64,000 nt of DNA from NCBI RefSeq assembly GCF_020386615.1, contig NZ_CP077769.1:7551501-7615500 (forward strand). The letters run 5' to 3'. Under the pieces are notes generated by a model. That model had not been told where the DNA came from. It saw nothing but the letters and a program-made list of their open reading frames with translations, and did not search any database. A program made the position numbers and the translations under genes. Within the stretch, counting starts at the first letter, position 1; every line of letters begins with the position of its first letter. Below, one piece after another: positions 9,236 through 16,761 of this stretch. Origin of the DNA: Chitinophaga pendula. Its GTDB lineage: Bacteria > Bacteroidota > Bacteroidia > Chitinophagales > Chitinophagaceae.

Positions 9236-10612
9236 ATGAATGCATTAATTTCTACTGCTTTATCTGGCGTTGTGCTGATGTTTGTGGGGCTGTTCGTAAG
9301 CAATAAGCAGCACGTTAAGTATTTTGCCATGGCGCTGGTGCTGATAGCGTTTGGAGCTAATCTGGCCGAATTGCCTGCGCTGGGAAGCGATCCTTCGCGG
9401 GTATATTTTGGTATGATCGAAGTGAGCAGGTTCAGCATTCTGTTTAACGCAGTAGCCCTGGGCGCTACCTTTTTATACTTTGTGCTGTCAGGCAGTGCAT
9501 TTGAAAAAGTAGGAGAACATGTAGCCGATTATTTTGCGCTGCAATTCTTTATACTGGCAGGTATCACGCTGGCGTCCACCTTTAACTCGCTACTGATCCT
9601 GTTCATCGCGATCGAGATCATTTCCATCCCCCAGTATGTACTGGCAGGTAGTGATCGCAGGAACCTCAAAAGTAACGAGTCTGCCCTGAAGTACTTCCTG
9701 ATGGGTTCTTTCTCTACCGGCATCCTGCTGATGGGTATCACCCTGATCTATGGTGCCGCCGGTACTTTCAACATTCATGAACTGGCATTGGGAACGGGCG
9801 CTATTAACCCGCTTACCCTGTGTGGTGTAATATTACTGGCTTTCTCCCTCGCCTTTAAAGTATCTGCTGCTCCTTTCCATTTCTGGACACCGGATGTATA
9901 CGATGGTTCTCCTACCGTATTCACTTCTTTTATGGCGACAGTGGTAAAGGCGGGTGGTTTCATTGCTTTCCTGCGGTTGTTCCATACCGGTTTTTCCGGG
10001 GAAACGATCACTGCTCACTGGACCTGGGTATTGGCGGTAATTACTGCGCTGACCCTGATCGTTGGTAACTTCACCGCTGTATTCCAGCAAAGTGTAAAGC
10101 GTATGCTGGCCTATTCCAGTATTGCACAAGCGGGTTTCATGCTGCTGGCCGTGATCGCGCTGAACCAGCTGGCCCTGCAGGGTATCATCCTCTATGCCGC
10201 TGCCTATAGCATAGCTACCATCGGTATCTTTGCCGTGCTGCTGAAACTGAAGGACTACACCCTGGAAGGATTTAACGGCCTGGCCAAACGCGAGCCGCTG
10301 ATAGCCGTAGTAACAACTATCTTCCTGTTTTCCCTGGCAGGTATTCCGCTGACAGCCGGTTTCTTTGCCAAATACTTCGTACTGGCAGCTGCTATCAAAC
10401 AAGGGCAACTGTTATGGCTGGTAATACTGGCGGTGATATGCGCAGCTATCAGTGTATATTACTACTTCCGCGTGATCATCGCTATGTACTTCAAGCAAGG
10501 AGAAGCGGAGATCGCACCTATCAGCAGCGGTTTCAAATTCGCACTGGTAATAACTGCCGTGATCGTGATACTGTTAGGTATCTTCCCGGGCCTGCTGTTA
10601 CAATGTTTATAG
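9236..10612 (+). CDS. nuoN: NADH-quinone oxidoreductase subunit N (antiporter-like)
   Basis: The last gene of the nuo run: a 458-residue antiporter-like membrane subunit. Family features include IAIEIISIPQYVLAG (key glutamate), FKVSAAPFHFWTPDVYDGSPT and MLAYSSIAQAGFMLLA. The hydrophobic profile fits about 14 helices. It ends just before a strong inverted repeat that probably terminates the operon. Confidence 0.97.
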   Translation: MNALISTALSGVVLMFVGLFVSNKQHVKYFAMALVLIAFGANLAELPALGSDPSRVYFGMIEVSRFSILFNAVALGATFLYFVLSGSAFEKVGEHVADYFALQFFILAGITLASTFNSLLILFIAIEIISIPQYVLAGSDRRNLKSNESALKYFLMGSFSTGILLMGITLIYGAAGTFNIHELALGTGAINPLTLCGVILLAFSLAFKVSAAPFHFWTPDVYDGSPTVFTSFMATVVKAGGFIAFLRLFHTGFSGETITAHWTWVLAVITALTLIVGNFTAVFQQSVKRMLAYSSIAQAGFMLLAVIALNQLALQGIILYAAAYSIATIGIFAVLLKLKDYTLEGFNGLAKREPLIAVVTTIFLFSLAGIPLTAGFFAKYFVLAAAIKQGQLLWLVILAVICAAISVYYYFRVIIAMYFKQGEAEIAPISSGFKFALVITAVIVILLGIFPGLLLQCL

Positions 10613-10924
10613 TATAAAAGATCGGATACGATCTCATCATAACCGAGGGTGACCAAAAGCATTTTATTGCTGCTGGTCACCCTCCGTGTTTATAATGGAT
10701 GAGTGTGCTGTAGCGACCCCTGTTTTCCTATAAAAATGTCCGGAAAGGAGGTCCGGGGATAGGAAAATAAAAATTTTGTTTATAAATTTAGTTCAGTTAA
10801 GAGCACAAGAGTACACCCAATATGTACGTTAATAAGATCCTGGTCCTATGTGAATGTTGATCTATGTACGACTTATACAGGATTCGCTATCAGATTGTTA
10901 TGAAAAGGCAAAAACTGCGAACCT
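10613..10924 (+). other. 312-base non-coding gap between the nuo operon and the biosynthetic locus
   Basis: No gene is supported here. The 5' half holds the hairpin described separately as the nuo terminator. Behind it, bases around 10,739-10,757 contain a short CCGGA/TCCGG repeat, then A/T-rich DNA (around 10,760-10,800). The next gene begins at 10,925 and needs a promoter in this stretch unless it is read through from nuo. I could not find an exact match to the Bacteroidota TAnnTTTG minus-7 element; AAATTTTG near 10,770 is one base off, so no promoter is called. Confidence 0.6.
10645..10684 (+). terminator. probable terminator after nuoN
   Basis: GAGGGTGACCA at 10,645-10,655 is perfectly complementary to TGGTCACCCTC at 10,674-10,684, giving an 11-bp GC-rich stem with an 18-base loop. 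It starts 33 bases after the nuoN stop codon. Only a weak T-rich stretch (GTTTATAA) follows, so it is not a perfect intrinsic terminator, but its position fits the end of the nuo transcript. Confidence 0.7.
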
Positions 10925-11416
10925 ATGGAGCACAAATGGTATGTTTTGTACACCCGCCCAAAGTATGAAAGGAAGATAGCGGATAACATGGAGGCGCTAA
11001 ATTGTCAGTATTATTTACCCACTATCACGGTAGCCCGGAAATGGAGTGACCGGGTAAAAAAAGTTTGCGAACCACTTTTTAAGAATTACATTTTTGTACG
11101 GACGGCATTGTCCAACAAGGCATTATTCCTGGAACTGGCAGGTGTAATACGGTTTGTTTCGATTGATGGGAAACCTGTGCCTGTTGATGAGCAGGAGATT
11201 GCGAGTATAGCCCTGCTGGTCAATCACCAGCATACGCTCGAATATGAGTCTCAGACGGCCTATGGCGACCGGATCAGGGTGGTAGGCGGGGTATTCTCCG
11301 GTGTGGAGGGAATGGTCCTGAAAAAGCTGGGGAAAACCCGTTTATTAGTACGTATGCCTCTCCTTAACCAGGCGATCTCCGTAGAGGTAGATCGGGAAGA
11401 TGTATTACTGCTGTGA
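10925..11416 (+). CDS. UpxY/LoaP-like specialised NusG transcription antiterminator
   Basis: A 163-residue NusG paralogue. The N-terminal NGN domain starts with the family pattern KWYVLYTRPKYERKIADNM and includes FKNYIFVR. A KOW-like C-terminal domain lies at about residues 113-145 (YGDRIRVVGGVFSGVEGMVLKK). Housekeeping NusG normally sits beside secE and ribosomal protein genes; this copy is the first gene before a huge biosynthetic cluster. That is the setting of UpxY (capsule operons of Bacteroides) and LoaP (polyketide and antibiotic operons), which bind RNA polymerase and suppress termination in the operon they precede. It is therefore the likely cluster-specific antiterminator, probably acting through the leader at 11,417-11,756. 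Placement in the UpxY rather than another NusG subgroup is inferred. Confidence 0.88.
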   Translation: MEHKWYVLYTRPKYERKIADNMEALNCQYYLPTITVARKWSDRVKKVCEPLFKNYIFVRTALSNKALFLELAGVIRFVSIDGKPVPVDEQEIASIALLVNHQHTLEYESQTAYGDRIRVVGGVFSGVEGMVLKKLGKTRLLVRMPLLNQAISVEVDREDVLLL

Positions 11417-11756
11417 CAAGTGCATCCTGAATTTGTAAAAATCAAAAATCATTGTATATTGTACAAACCTTAACCAACAGGAATTTAGAGAGCTGTACAT
11501 GTATTTATCAAGACAGCAAATTTGCCAGCACTAGCGTTATATAATTGAATGTTCCCGAACCGTTAAGAAAGACATACTTTTTTAGTTTTATATATACTTT
11601 ACTATTTAGTAATGCTCCTGAGATTAATTGATCAAGTGACTGTGACTTGAAACGGCGAAGCCCGGCCTTGATCAGATCTACCCTACCGCCCCGAGCCAAC
11701 TAGATACCTGTAATAGTTGTTAGACGTATTCTTATACCCAAAAGATTGTCAATCAA
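11417..11756 (+). promoter_or_regulatory. 340-base non-coding leader with alternative hairpins
   Basis: No convincing gene lies between the NusG-like gene and the exporter. TGATCAAG at 11,629-11,636 pairs perfectly with CTTGATCA at 11,667-11,674 (8 bp). Inside that span, TCAAGT at 11,632-11,637 can instead pair with ACTTGA at 11,645-11,650 (6 bp, 7-base loop). The two stems share bases 11,632-11,636, so they cannot form together. A small GGC-GAA-GCC stem-loop (11,654-11,662) sits inside. No T-run follows, so this is not an ordinary terminator. By analogy with LoaP/UpxY systems it may be the RNA element that loads the antiterminator, or a pause/termination switch it overrides. Upstream (11,575-11,612) is A/T-rich and could hold a promoter, but no consensus element is clear. 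Confidence 0.5.
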
Positions 11757-13415
11757 ATGATCATTTTTAAATGGCTGCAACGCAGGTCAAAGGCCTTTTT
11801 CGTATTCCTGGCCCTCTTGGCTGGTATCAATTCCGTCTGGTCCAGCCTGTTACTGATACTGATCAATAATACAATTAACCGAAAACCGCTTCCCTATGCA
11901 AATGGCTACGATTGGATCGTATTCGTCGCCCTGATCCTGCTGTCTTTTTTGGCCAGCAGAATCTTTCAGCGCTATATGATACGGATCACCAATGAACTGT
12001 CTTACGATGTCAACATGTCTATTTTCAATAGTCTTCGCTTTGCTGACTTTAACAAGTTCAGGAAAATAGGCAATCAAAGAGTGTATTCTTCCATTTCAGA
12101 TGCTTACGCCGTTAGCACTTTCCCACAATCTTTTATCGAAGTATTCAATGCTACCATTATACTGACTATTGTCGTTATATACTTTTTTTTCATCTCTGTA
12201 CCAGGAGGTTTGCTGGTATTAGGGGTAATAACATCGCTGGCGCTGATATTCTATTTCAGAAATGAACACATCAGTAAAAGCATGAACCAGCTCAGGGACC
12301 TGAGTGAAGGATATCATCAGAATATACACGACCTGCTGAATGGCTTTACTAAAATTAAAATGAGCCGTGTTAAAAATGATAATATCTATCATCGCTTCCT
12401 GGGTGTGAACCGTACTACAGTAAAGGAATTGAGCATATCGACATCGGAGCAGTACTTTAATAATGAACTGTTCGGCACCTACAGCTGGTATATCATCATT
12501 GGATTTATCATATTCGCACTGCCGCTGTTTGTTGTGATCGCGCCTGAAAATTTATCCAATTATATCGTCACGATACTCTTTTTACTGACACCGCTTAACT
12601 CGTTACTAGGATTACTTCCCAATGTAACGCGAATGGCTATATCACTGGAAAGACTGAAGCAATTTGAGACAGAGTTGTCTGCTGATAAAATGACACTGAT
12701 CGGTCACGGTAATGAGGTATTCAAGCCGGAGACATTTCAACAACTGGAGCTGGTAGACGTAACCTATGAGTATTATGATGCGCGTCAGGAGAAGACCTTC
12801 CGGCTGGGCCCTGTCAGTGTGACCTTTAAAAAGGGAGAAACGGTATTTATTACAGGCGGAAATGGCAGCGGAAAGAGCACCCTGATCAACATTCTCACTG
12901 GCCTGACCTTACCGGCAGAGGGCCAGCTACTGATGGATGGCATTCCTGTAACGGAAGATAATATACAATCCTATCGGGATTGTATCGCAACTGTTTTCAG
13001 TGATAGCTACCTGTTTCGTAATAACTATGCAGGTTATGATTTTGTTTCGCAACGCCAGGAGATGAATGAATACATTGCCTTGATGGGATTAGCCGATATT
13101 GTGAAAATTGACGAAAAAGAAGAGTTCATATATACCGATTTGTCAAAAGGACAACAAAAGCGTCTCGCATTGATCCATACATTGATGGAGAACAAACCCC
13201 TGCTGGTACTGGATGAATGGGCGGCTGAACAAGATCCGCAATTCAGGGCCTATTTTTATCAGGATCTTTTACCTACTTTTAAAAACCACGGAAAGACAAT
13301 GCTGCTGGTGACCCATGACGACCGCTATTTTTATCTGGCCGACCGGATGGTTAAAATGGATGTTGGTATCCTGCAGGAACTACCGGTAGTAAGACCCCAT
13401 GAGAAAGTCAATTGA
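11757..13415 (+). CDS. cyclic (lipo)peptide ABC exporter, SyrD/PvdE type
   Basis: A fused transporter: an N-terminal membrane domain (about residues 10-320, roughly six helices) followed by an ATPase domain. Walker A is GGNGSGKST at residues 367-375, the signature motif is the variant LSKGQQKRL from residue 462, and Walker B is LLVLDEW at 482-488 with D486-E487. The LSKGQ signature and the DEWAAEQDP stretch are typical of the cyclic peptide transporter family that exports siderophores and lipopeptides such as pyoverdine precursors and syringomycin. It is the first gene after the leader and most likely exports the NRPS product to the periplasm. The length of 552 residues is normal. A T-rich run in codons near 12,183 (Y-F-F-F) causes no frameshift. 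Confidence 0.92.
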   Translation: MIIFKWLQRRSKAFFVFLALLAGINSVWSSLLLILINNTINRKPLPYANGYDWIVFVALILLSFLASRIFQRYMIRITNELSYDVNMSIFNSLRFADFNKFRKIGNQRVYSSISDAYAVSTFPQSFIEVFNATIILTIVVIYFFFISVPGGLLVLGVITSLALIFYFRNEHISKSMNQLRDLSEGYHQNIHDLLNGFTKIKMSRVKNDNIYHRFLGVNRTTVKELSISTSEQYFNNELFGTYSWYIIIGFIIFALPLFVVIAPENLSNYIVTILFLLTPLNSLLGLLPNVTRMAISLERLKQFETELSADKMTLIGHGNEVFKPETFQQLELVDVTYEYYDARQEKTFRLGPVSVTFKKGETVFITGGNGSGKSTLINILTGLTLPAEGQLLMDGIPVTEDNIQSYRDCIATVFSDSYLFRNNYAGYDFVSQRQEMNEYIALMGLADIVKIDEKEEFIYTDLSKGQQKRLALIHTLMENKPLLVLDEWAAEQDPQFRAYFYQDLLPTFKNHGKTMLLVTHDDRYFYLADRMVKMDVGILQELPVVRPHEKVN

Positions 13416-13444
13416 CCTATAACCCAAAATAAACACTATCAGCT

Positions 13445-14680
13445 ATGAAGGCACTTTTTTGTTCATTGTTATTGCTGCTATCAGTAACAGTAGCCAGGAG
13501 CCAGTCCGCTTCCACGCTTGTCTTTAAAGGGCAGCTGCAGGCGGCACACGCCAAAACTCCTGTGCCATACGCCAGCCTTAACCTCAGACAACATTCCAGC
13601 GCAGGCGCAGTATCCAATAACGAAGGATTGTTTGAACTGCACCTGGACGCATCCCAAATGAGCGATACAATCGTTATCACTTCAGTAGGTTTCCGCAATT
13701 ACCTGCTGCCAGTTAAAAAAATCGACTTCTCCGCTTTCAATCGCATTACCCTGGAGGATACCGTATATGTACTGAATGAAGTATTGGTAGGTAACCGTTC
13801 TCCCAAGGAAATGATCGTCAGCGCAATGAGTAAAGTGGCAGATAATTTCTATAATGCTCCCTGTGAAATGGATTGCTTTTATCGTTTTTCTATAAAAGAA
13901 GATGGCGCCTATGTGAAACTCAACGAGGCAGATATTAAGGCCTACGACCCGGGTTTTAATCAGACCAGGGGGGTAGTACTGGATTACCGGCAACTACGTA
14001 AAAGTGACGATCCCCGTGCGATCAAACCCAATCCTATCGTACCACCTACGGAGCTTTTTCACAGCTATAATCTCATCCGGGATAAGAAACGGATCATGGA
14101 CTATATCAGTAAAGACTACTGGGATTATGAACTCAAAAAGGTCACTTCCCAGGATGGCAAGATGATATATGTTGTCAATGCAAACGTAAAGCCAGAGGTC
14201 AACGATTTCGCACTGGATGCGGTATTCTATATACAGCCACCGAATAATAAGATCGTTCGTATTGACTACGATGGTGATAAAAAACTGGACAAATTCCCCG
14301 CGTCTATGTCTGGTGGTGGTAGAATGGGGCTGCGCCTGGAAAGCCTGAAGGGCACTTACGTATTTGATGAAGAGAATGAAAAGGTATTTATGAAGTATCT
14401 GCAGGTGCAGATCAGCTATGAATTTTATGATCGTGTCAGTGGTGACAAGCTGAATGAGTATTATGAAAACTCTGAACTGACGGTGTATAACCGCCAGCTA
14501 TCTTTTTCCTCAAAACCTCCGTCCAGGTCCAGATATATAGAGCAGGTGAAAATGAAATATGATCCTGCATTCTGGAAAGGATACCGTTATACAGAACAGA
14601 TTCCACGTGACAAAAAACTGATTCCGGATATGAATGCTAAAACGCCGCTGGAAACACAGTTTACCCGTTCCGGTAAGTAG
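13445..14680 (+). CDS. secreted protein with CarboxypepD_reg-like domain, function unknown
   Basis: A 411-residue protein with a clear Sec signal peptide (MKALFCSLLLLLSVTVARSQS, cleavage near residue 19-21, no lipobox cysteine). A beta-sandwich of the carboxypeptidase-regulatory-like type follows at about residues 27-105, with the characteristic PVPYASLNL, GAVSNNEGLFEL and DTIVITSVGF pattern. Such domains are common at the N-termini of Bacteroidota outer-membrane and secreted proteins. The remaining 300 residues are polar, beta-rich and not recognised; no TonB box or TonB-dependent barrel is seen. It follows the exporter by 29 bases, so it may act in the envelope alongside export, but its role is unknown. 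Confidence 0.75.
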   Translation: MKALFCSLLLLLSVTVARSQSASTLVFKGQLQAAHAKTPVPYASLNLRQHSSAGAVSNNEGLFELHLDASQMSDTIVITSVGFRNYLLPVKKIDFSAFNRITLEDTVYVLNEVLVGNRSPKEMIVSAMSKVADNFYNAPCEMDCFYRFSIKEDGAYVKLNEADIKAYDPGFNQTRGVVLDYRQLRKSDDPRAIKPNPIVPPTELFHSYNLIRDKKRIMDYISKDYWDYELKKVTSQDGKMIYVVNANVKPEVNDFALDAVFYIQPPNNKIVRIDYDGDKKLDKFPASMSGGGRMGLRLESLKGTYVFDEENEKVFMKYLQVQISYEFYDRVSGDKLNEYYENSELTVYNRQLSFSSKPPSRSRYIEQVKMKYDPAFWKGYRYTEQIPRDKKLIPDMNAKTPLETQFTRSGK

Positions 14681-14737
14681 GACCCTGCCATACCTGTTAC
14701 TGCGCTGAGCAGCAGCTGGTCGAGCCCGTGCCCCATC

Positions 14738-14773
14738 CTGGTGCTGATATCGTTTTAACGCCGTCAGCACCAG
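14738..14773 (+). repeat. perfect inverted repeat inside the biosynthetic operon
   Basis: CTGGTGCTGA at 14,738-14,747 is perfectly complementary to TCAGCACCAG at 14,764-14,773, giving a 10-bp stem with a 16-base loop. It lies in the 133-base spacer between the secreted-protein gene and the glycosyltransferase gene. There is no T-run after it. It could be a terminator-like pause site, an mRNA-stability hairpin or part of an untranslated junction. It is the strongest hairpin seen between the exporter and the NRPS genes. Confidence 0.55.
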
Positions 14774-14813
14774 ACGTTACCCTGTGTTATTGTTAACTAT
14801 ATACTCCTGAATA

Positions 14814-15641
14814 ATGCATGATGTTACTTTCTCTGTAATTATTCCCTGGTATAATCGCCAGGAACTTTCCCATACACTAAAGGTTAATCAGAGTGTTTTT
14901 AGTAAATATCCCAATGCAGAGGTGATCGTTGTCAATGGTGGCGGTGATGAAGCACAGCTGGATAGCATTGTCGCAGGTTATAGCAACGTAACGACTTGCC
15001 ATCTGCCGTTGAAAGAATTCAATAAATCGCTATGCATGAATGTAGGTGCACACCTGGCACGCTTCCCCTATCTTTTCTTCTGGGATGCAGATATGATGCT
15101 CAATAAAGACTCCTTTACAGATATGATAGCTGCTATTAGCGAACAACATTGTTTCCTGACGATTGATGAAGTGCTGGAGTCAGAAAGTGATCCTGATGAA
15201 TTTGATGACACCGGCGGCCTGGCGCATCTGCTGTATTACCTGGAGATATCCACTAAAGACGGGCGTAAAGCACTGGTGGAAACCGACCTGGTAAGATTCG
15301 ATGCAGAAGCCAGGACAGGACCTGGTTTAGTATTCGTATCAAAAGAACATTTCATTCGTGTGAATGGTATGAACTCCCGGCTACAAGGATGGGGATGGGA
15401 AGACCTGGATCTGTTGGTAAGATTGCAACTCGAACTGGGATTGCAATGTAAGAAACTCGGTAGTGGTACACATCTTACGCACGATGATACCAAACGTTTC
15501 TTCAAGAGTAATACGAAAGAAGAGAATGACAAACGGAATTTTATGGTATGCCTGAGTAACTACCAGGCCGGCCGTTTCAGTGGTTCTTATAGTGCAGATA
15601 TCGCACAATGGGAACGTCTTATAAGTTCAGCAGCGGTATGA
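14814..15641 (+). CDS. family-2-like glycosyltransferase with galactosyltransferase C-terminal motif
   Basis: A 275-residue GT-A fold enzyme. It begins with the family-2 nucleotide-binding pattern VTFSVIIPWYNR, has the metal-binding DxD as D91-A-D93 in FFWDADMML, and carries GWGWEDLDLLVRL at residues 192-204. The last is the acceptor-side motif of the Glyco_transf_7C group (beta-1,4-galactosyltransferase-like and chondroitin-polymerase-like enzymes). No membrane helix is seen, so it is probably cytosolic. Donor and acceptor cannot be read from the sequence. The stop codon overlaps the next gene's start (ATGA at 15,638-15,641), so the two are translationally coupled and may glycosylate the peptide or a cell-surface sugar. 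Confidence 0.82.
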   Translation: MHDVTFSVIIPWYNRQELSHTLKVNQSVFSKYPNAEVIVVNGGGDEAQLDSIVAGYSNVTTCHLPLKEFNKSLCMNVGAHLARFPYLFFWDADMMLNKDSFTDMIAAISEQHCFLTIDEVLESESDPDEFDDTGGLAHLLYYLEISTKDGRKALVETDLVRFDAEARTGPGLVFVSKEHFIRVNGMNSRLQGWGWEDLDLLVRLQLELGLQCKKLGSGTHLTHDDTKRFFKSNTKEENDKRNFMVCLSNYQAGRFSGSYSADIAQWERLISSAAV

Positions 15642-16750
15642 GTATAGCGACCAGTCAATACCTGGCAGATAAGAAAGCAGCCTGCATCAGTCAGGTGCAA
15701 TTCCACCTGGAACGATTTACAGCTCAGCCCCGGCAAGATATCGGATTGTACTTTATCCCATTGCCGGAAGACGTCGCTGCTTTTCAGGAACATTATGCGC
15801 TGCTTAATCCGGAGTTCTACCCGGAAGACTATGCCACTTTTACGGTAGTCCTGCATTGCCTACAACAGGCGGCAGTGGTCGCAGACCCTGCAACGGCGGA
15901 TTTCCTGGTATTACCGTTTAATCTCTTCTTTTATCCGCAATGCAAGGAAGAGATCGATGAGGTGATGAGTACGATCCTGCCACAATATCGACATAAGCGG
16001 TTGTTGTTTTGCTGTATCAGCGATTTCTGCATGCGCCCTGTACGACGCTCGCTACCATTTGAAAGAGTTTGCCTGGAGGAATATCAGGCCGCAGCAGACG
16101 AATATTTCCCTGCATTCGTACGGCCTGATGACGTGATCATACATTTTGAATCCACGGTTGATCTGCTGGGAGATATCGCCATTTTTCCGCTCATACCCGT
16201 CGATATTGTGACGCCGGATGCCGGCAACCGTCCTTACCATTTTTCCTTTGCAGGAGAATATTATAAATCCGGATGGCCCGAAGGCTTCGTGAGAAGCCCG
16301 TCCAGAAAGCCCATCTGGGAAGCAATGGCAGCCCGTAACCAGGCACATGCATTTATCGGGAAAGGGGTATCTGCACATCCTGGCGCAGAAAACAAATTCC
16401 TGACTATACCTCAGCAAAGTGTGTTCAGCCTTTGTCCCAGAGGGATTGCGGCCTGGTCTTTCCGCTTGTTTGAGTCTGTGGTGAAAGGAGCTATCCCGGT
16501 TGTAATGGCGGATGGATATGTCAAACCTTTTCCAGAATATCTTCCCTGGGACATGTTCAGTATTACATTGCCAGAGTCAATGTTGTCTGATATTGATGAC
16601 ATACTGCTTCGCATGCGTCCGCAGGTAACTGCCCGTCTGCAACAAGGGGTACAGCAGTATCAGCAGCAGTTTACAGTGAACGGATTGTTATCCATGATAC
16701 TATCAAGACTTAGTATAATAGCCCGGCCAGTGACGGCAGATAAATCATAA
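15638..16750 (+). CDS. exostosin-like (GT47) family protein
   Basis: A 370-residue protein when started at the ATG of the ATGA overlap; an ATG at 15,608 would overlap the upstream gene by 34 bases and is less likely. The C-terminal half carries the exostosin signature: FAGEYYKSGW, then FSLCPRGIAAWSFRLFE around residues 264-279, then KGAIPVVMADGYVKPFPEYLPW. In exostosin-family proteins this region is the nucleotide-sugar-binding lobe. The N-terminal half (LVLPFNLFFYP, RLLFCCISD) fits the first lobe of the same GT-B fold. No signal peptide or membrane helix is obvious. Coupling to the DxD glycosyltransferase suggests the pair acts on one acceptor. Substrate unknown. Confidence 0.8.
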   Translation: MSIATSQYLADKKAACISQVQFHLERFTAQPRQDIGLYFIPLPEDVAAFQEHYALLNPEFYPEDYATFTVVLHCLQQAAVVADPATADFLVLPFNLFFYPQCKEEIDEVMSTILPQYRHKRLLFCCISDFCMRPVRRSLPFERVCLEEYQAAADEYFPAFVRPDDVIIHFESTVDLLGDIAIFPLIPVDIVTPDAGNRPYHFSFAGEYYKSGWPEGFVRSPSRKPIWEAMAARNQAHAFIGKGVSAHPGAENKFLTIPQQSVFSLCPRGIAAWSFRLFESVVKGAIPVVMADGYVKPFPEYLPWDMFSITLPESMLSDIDDILLRMRPQVTARLQQGVQQYQQQFTVNGLLSMILSRLSIIARPVTADKS

Positions 16751-16761
16751 AAGTTTTACCT

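Noticed and set aside
10765..10775. AAATTTTG as a Bacteroidota minus-7 promoter element for the NusG-like gene
   Set aside because: It differs from TAnnTTTG and has no convincing TTG element at the right distance, so it is not called.
11499..11534. An 11-residue open frame in the leader, considered as a leader peptide
   Set aside because: No clear ribosome site, no regulatory codon run and no link to the hairpins; frames this short arise by chance.
11508..11699. A 63-codon minus-strand open frame across the leader hairpin
   Set aside because: No family pattern; the region is better explained as untranslated leader with paired segments.
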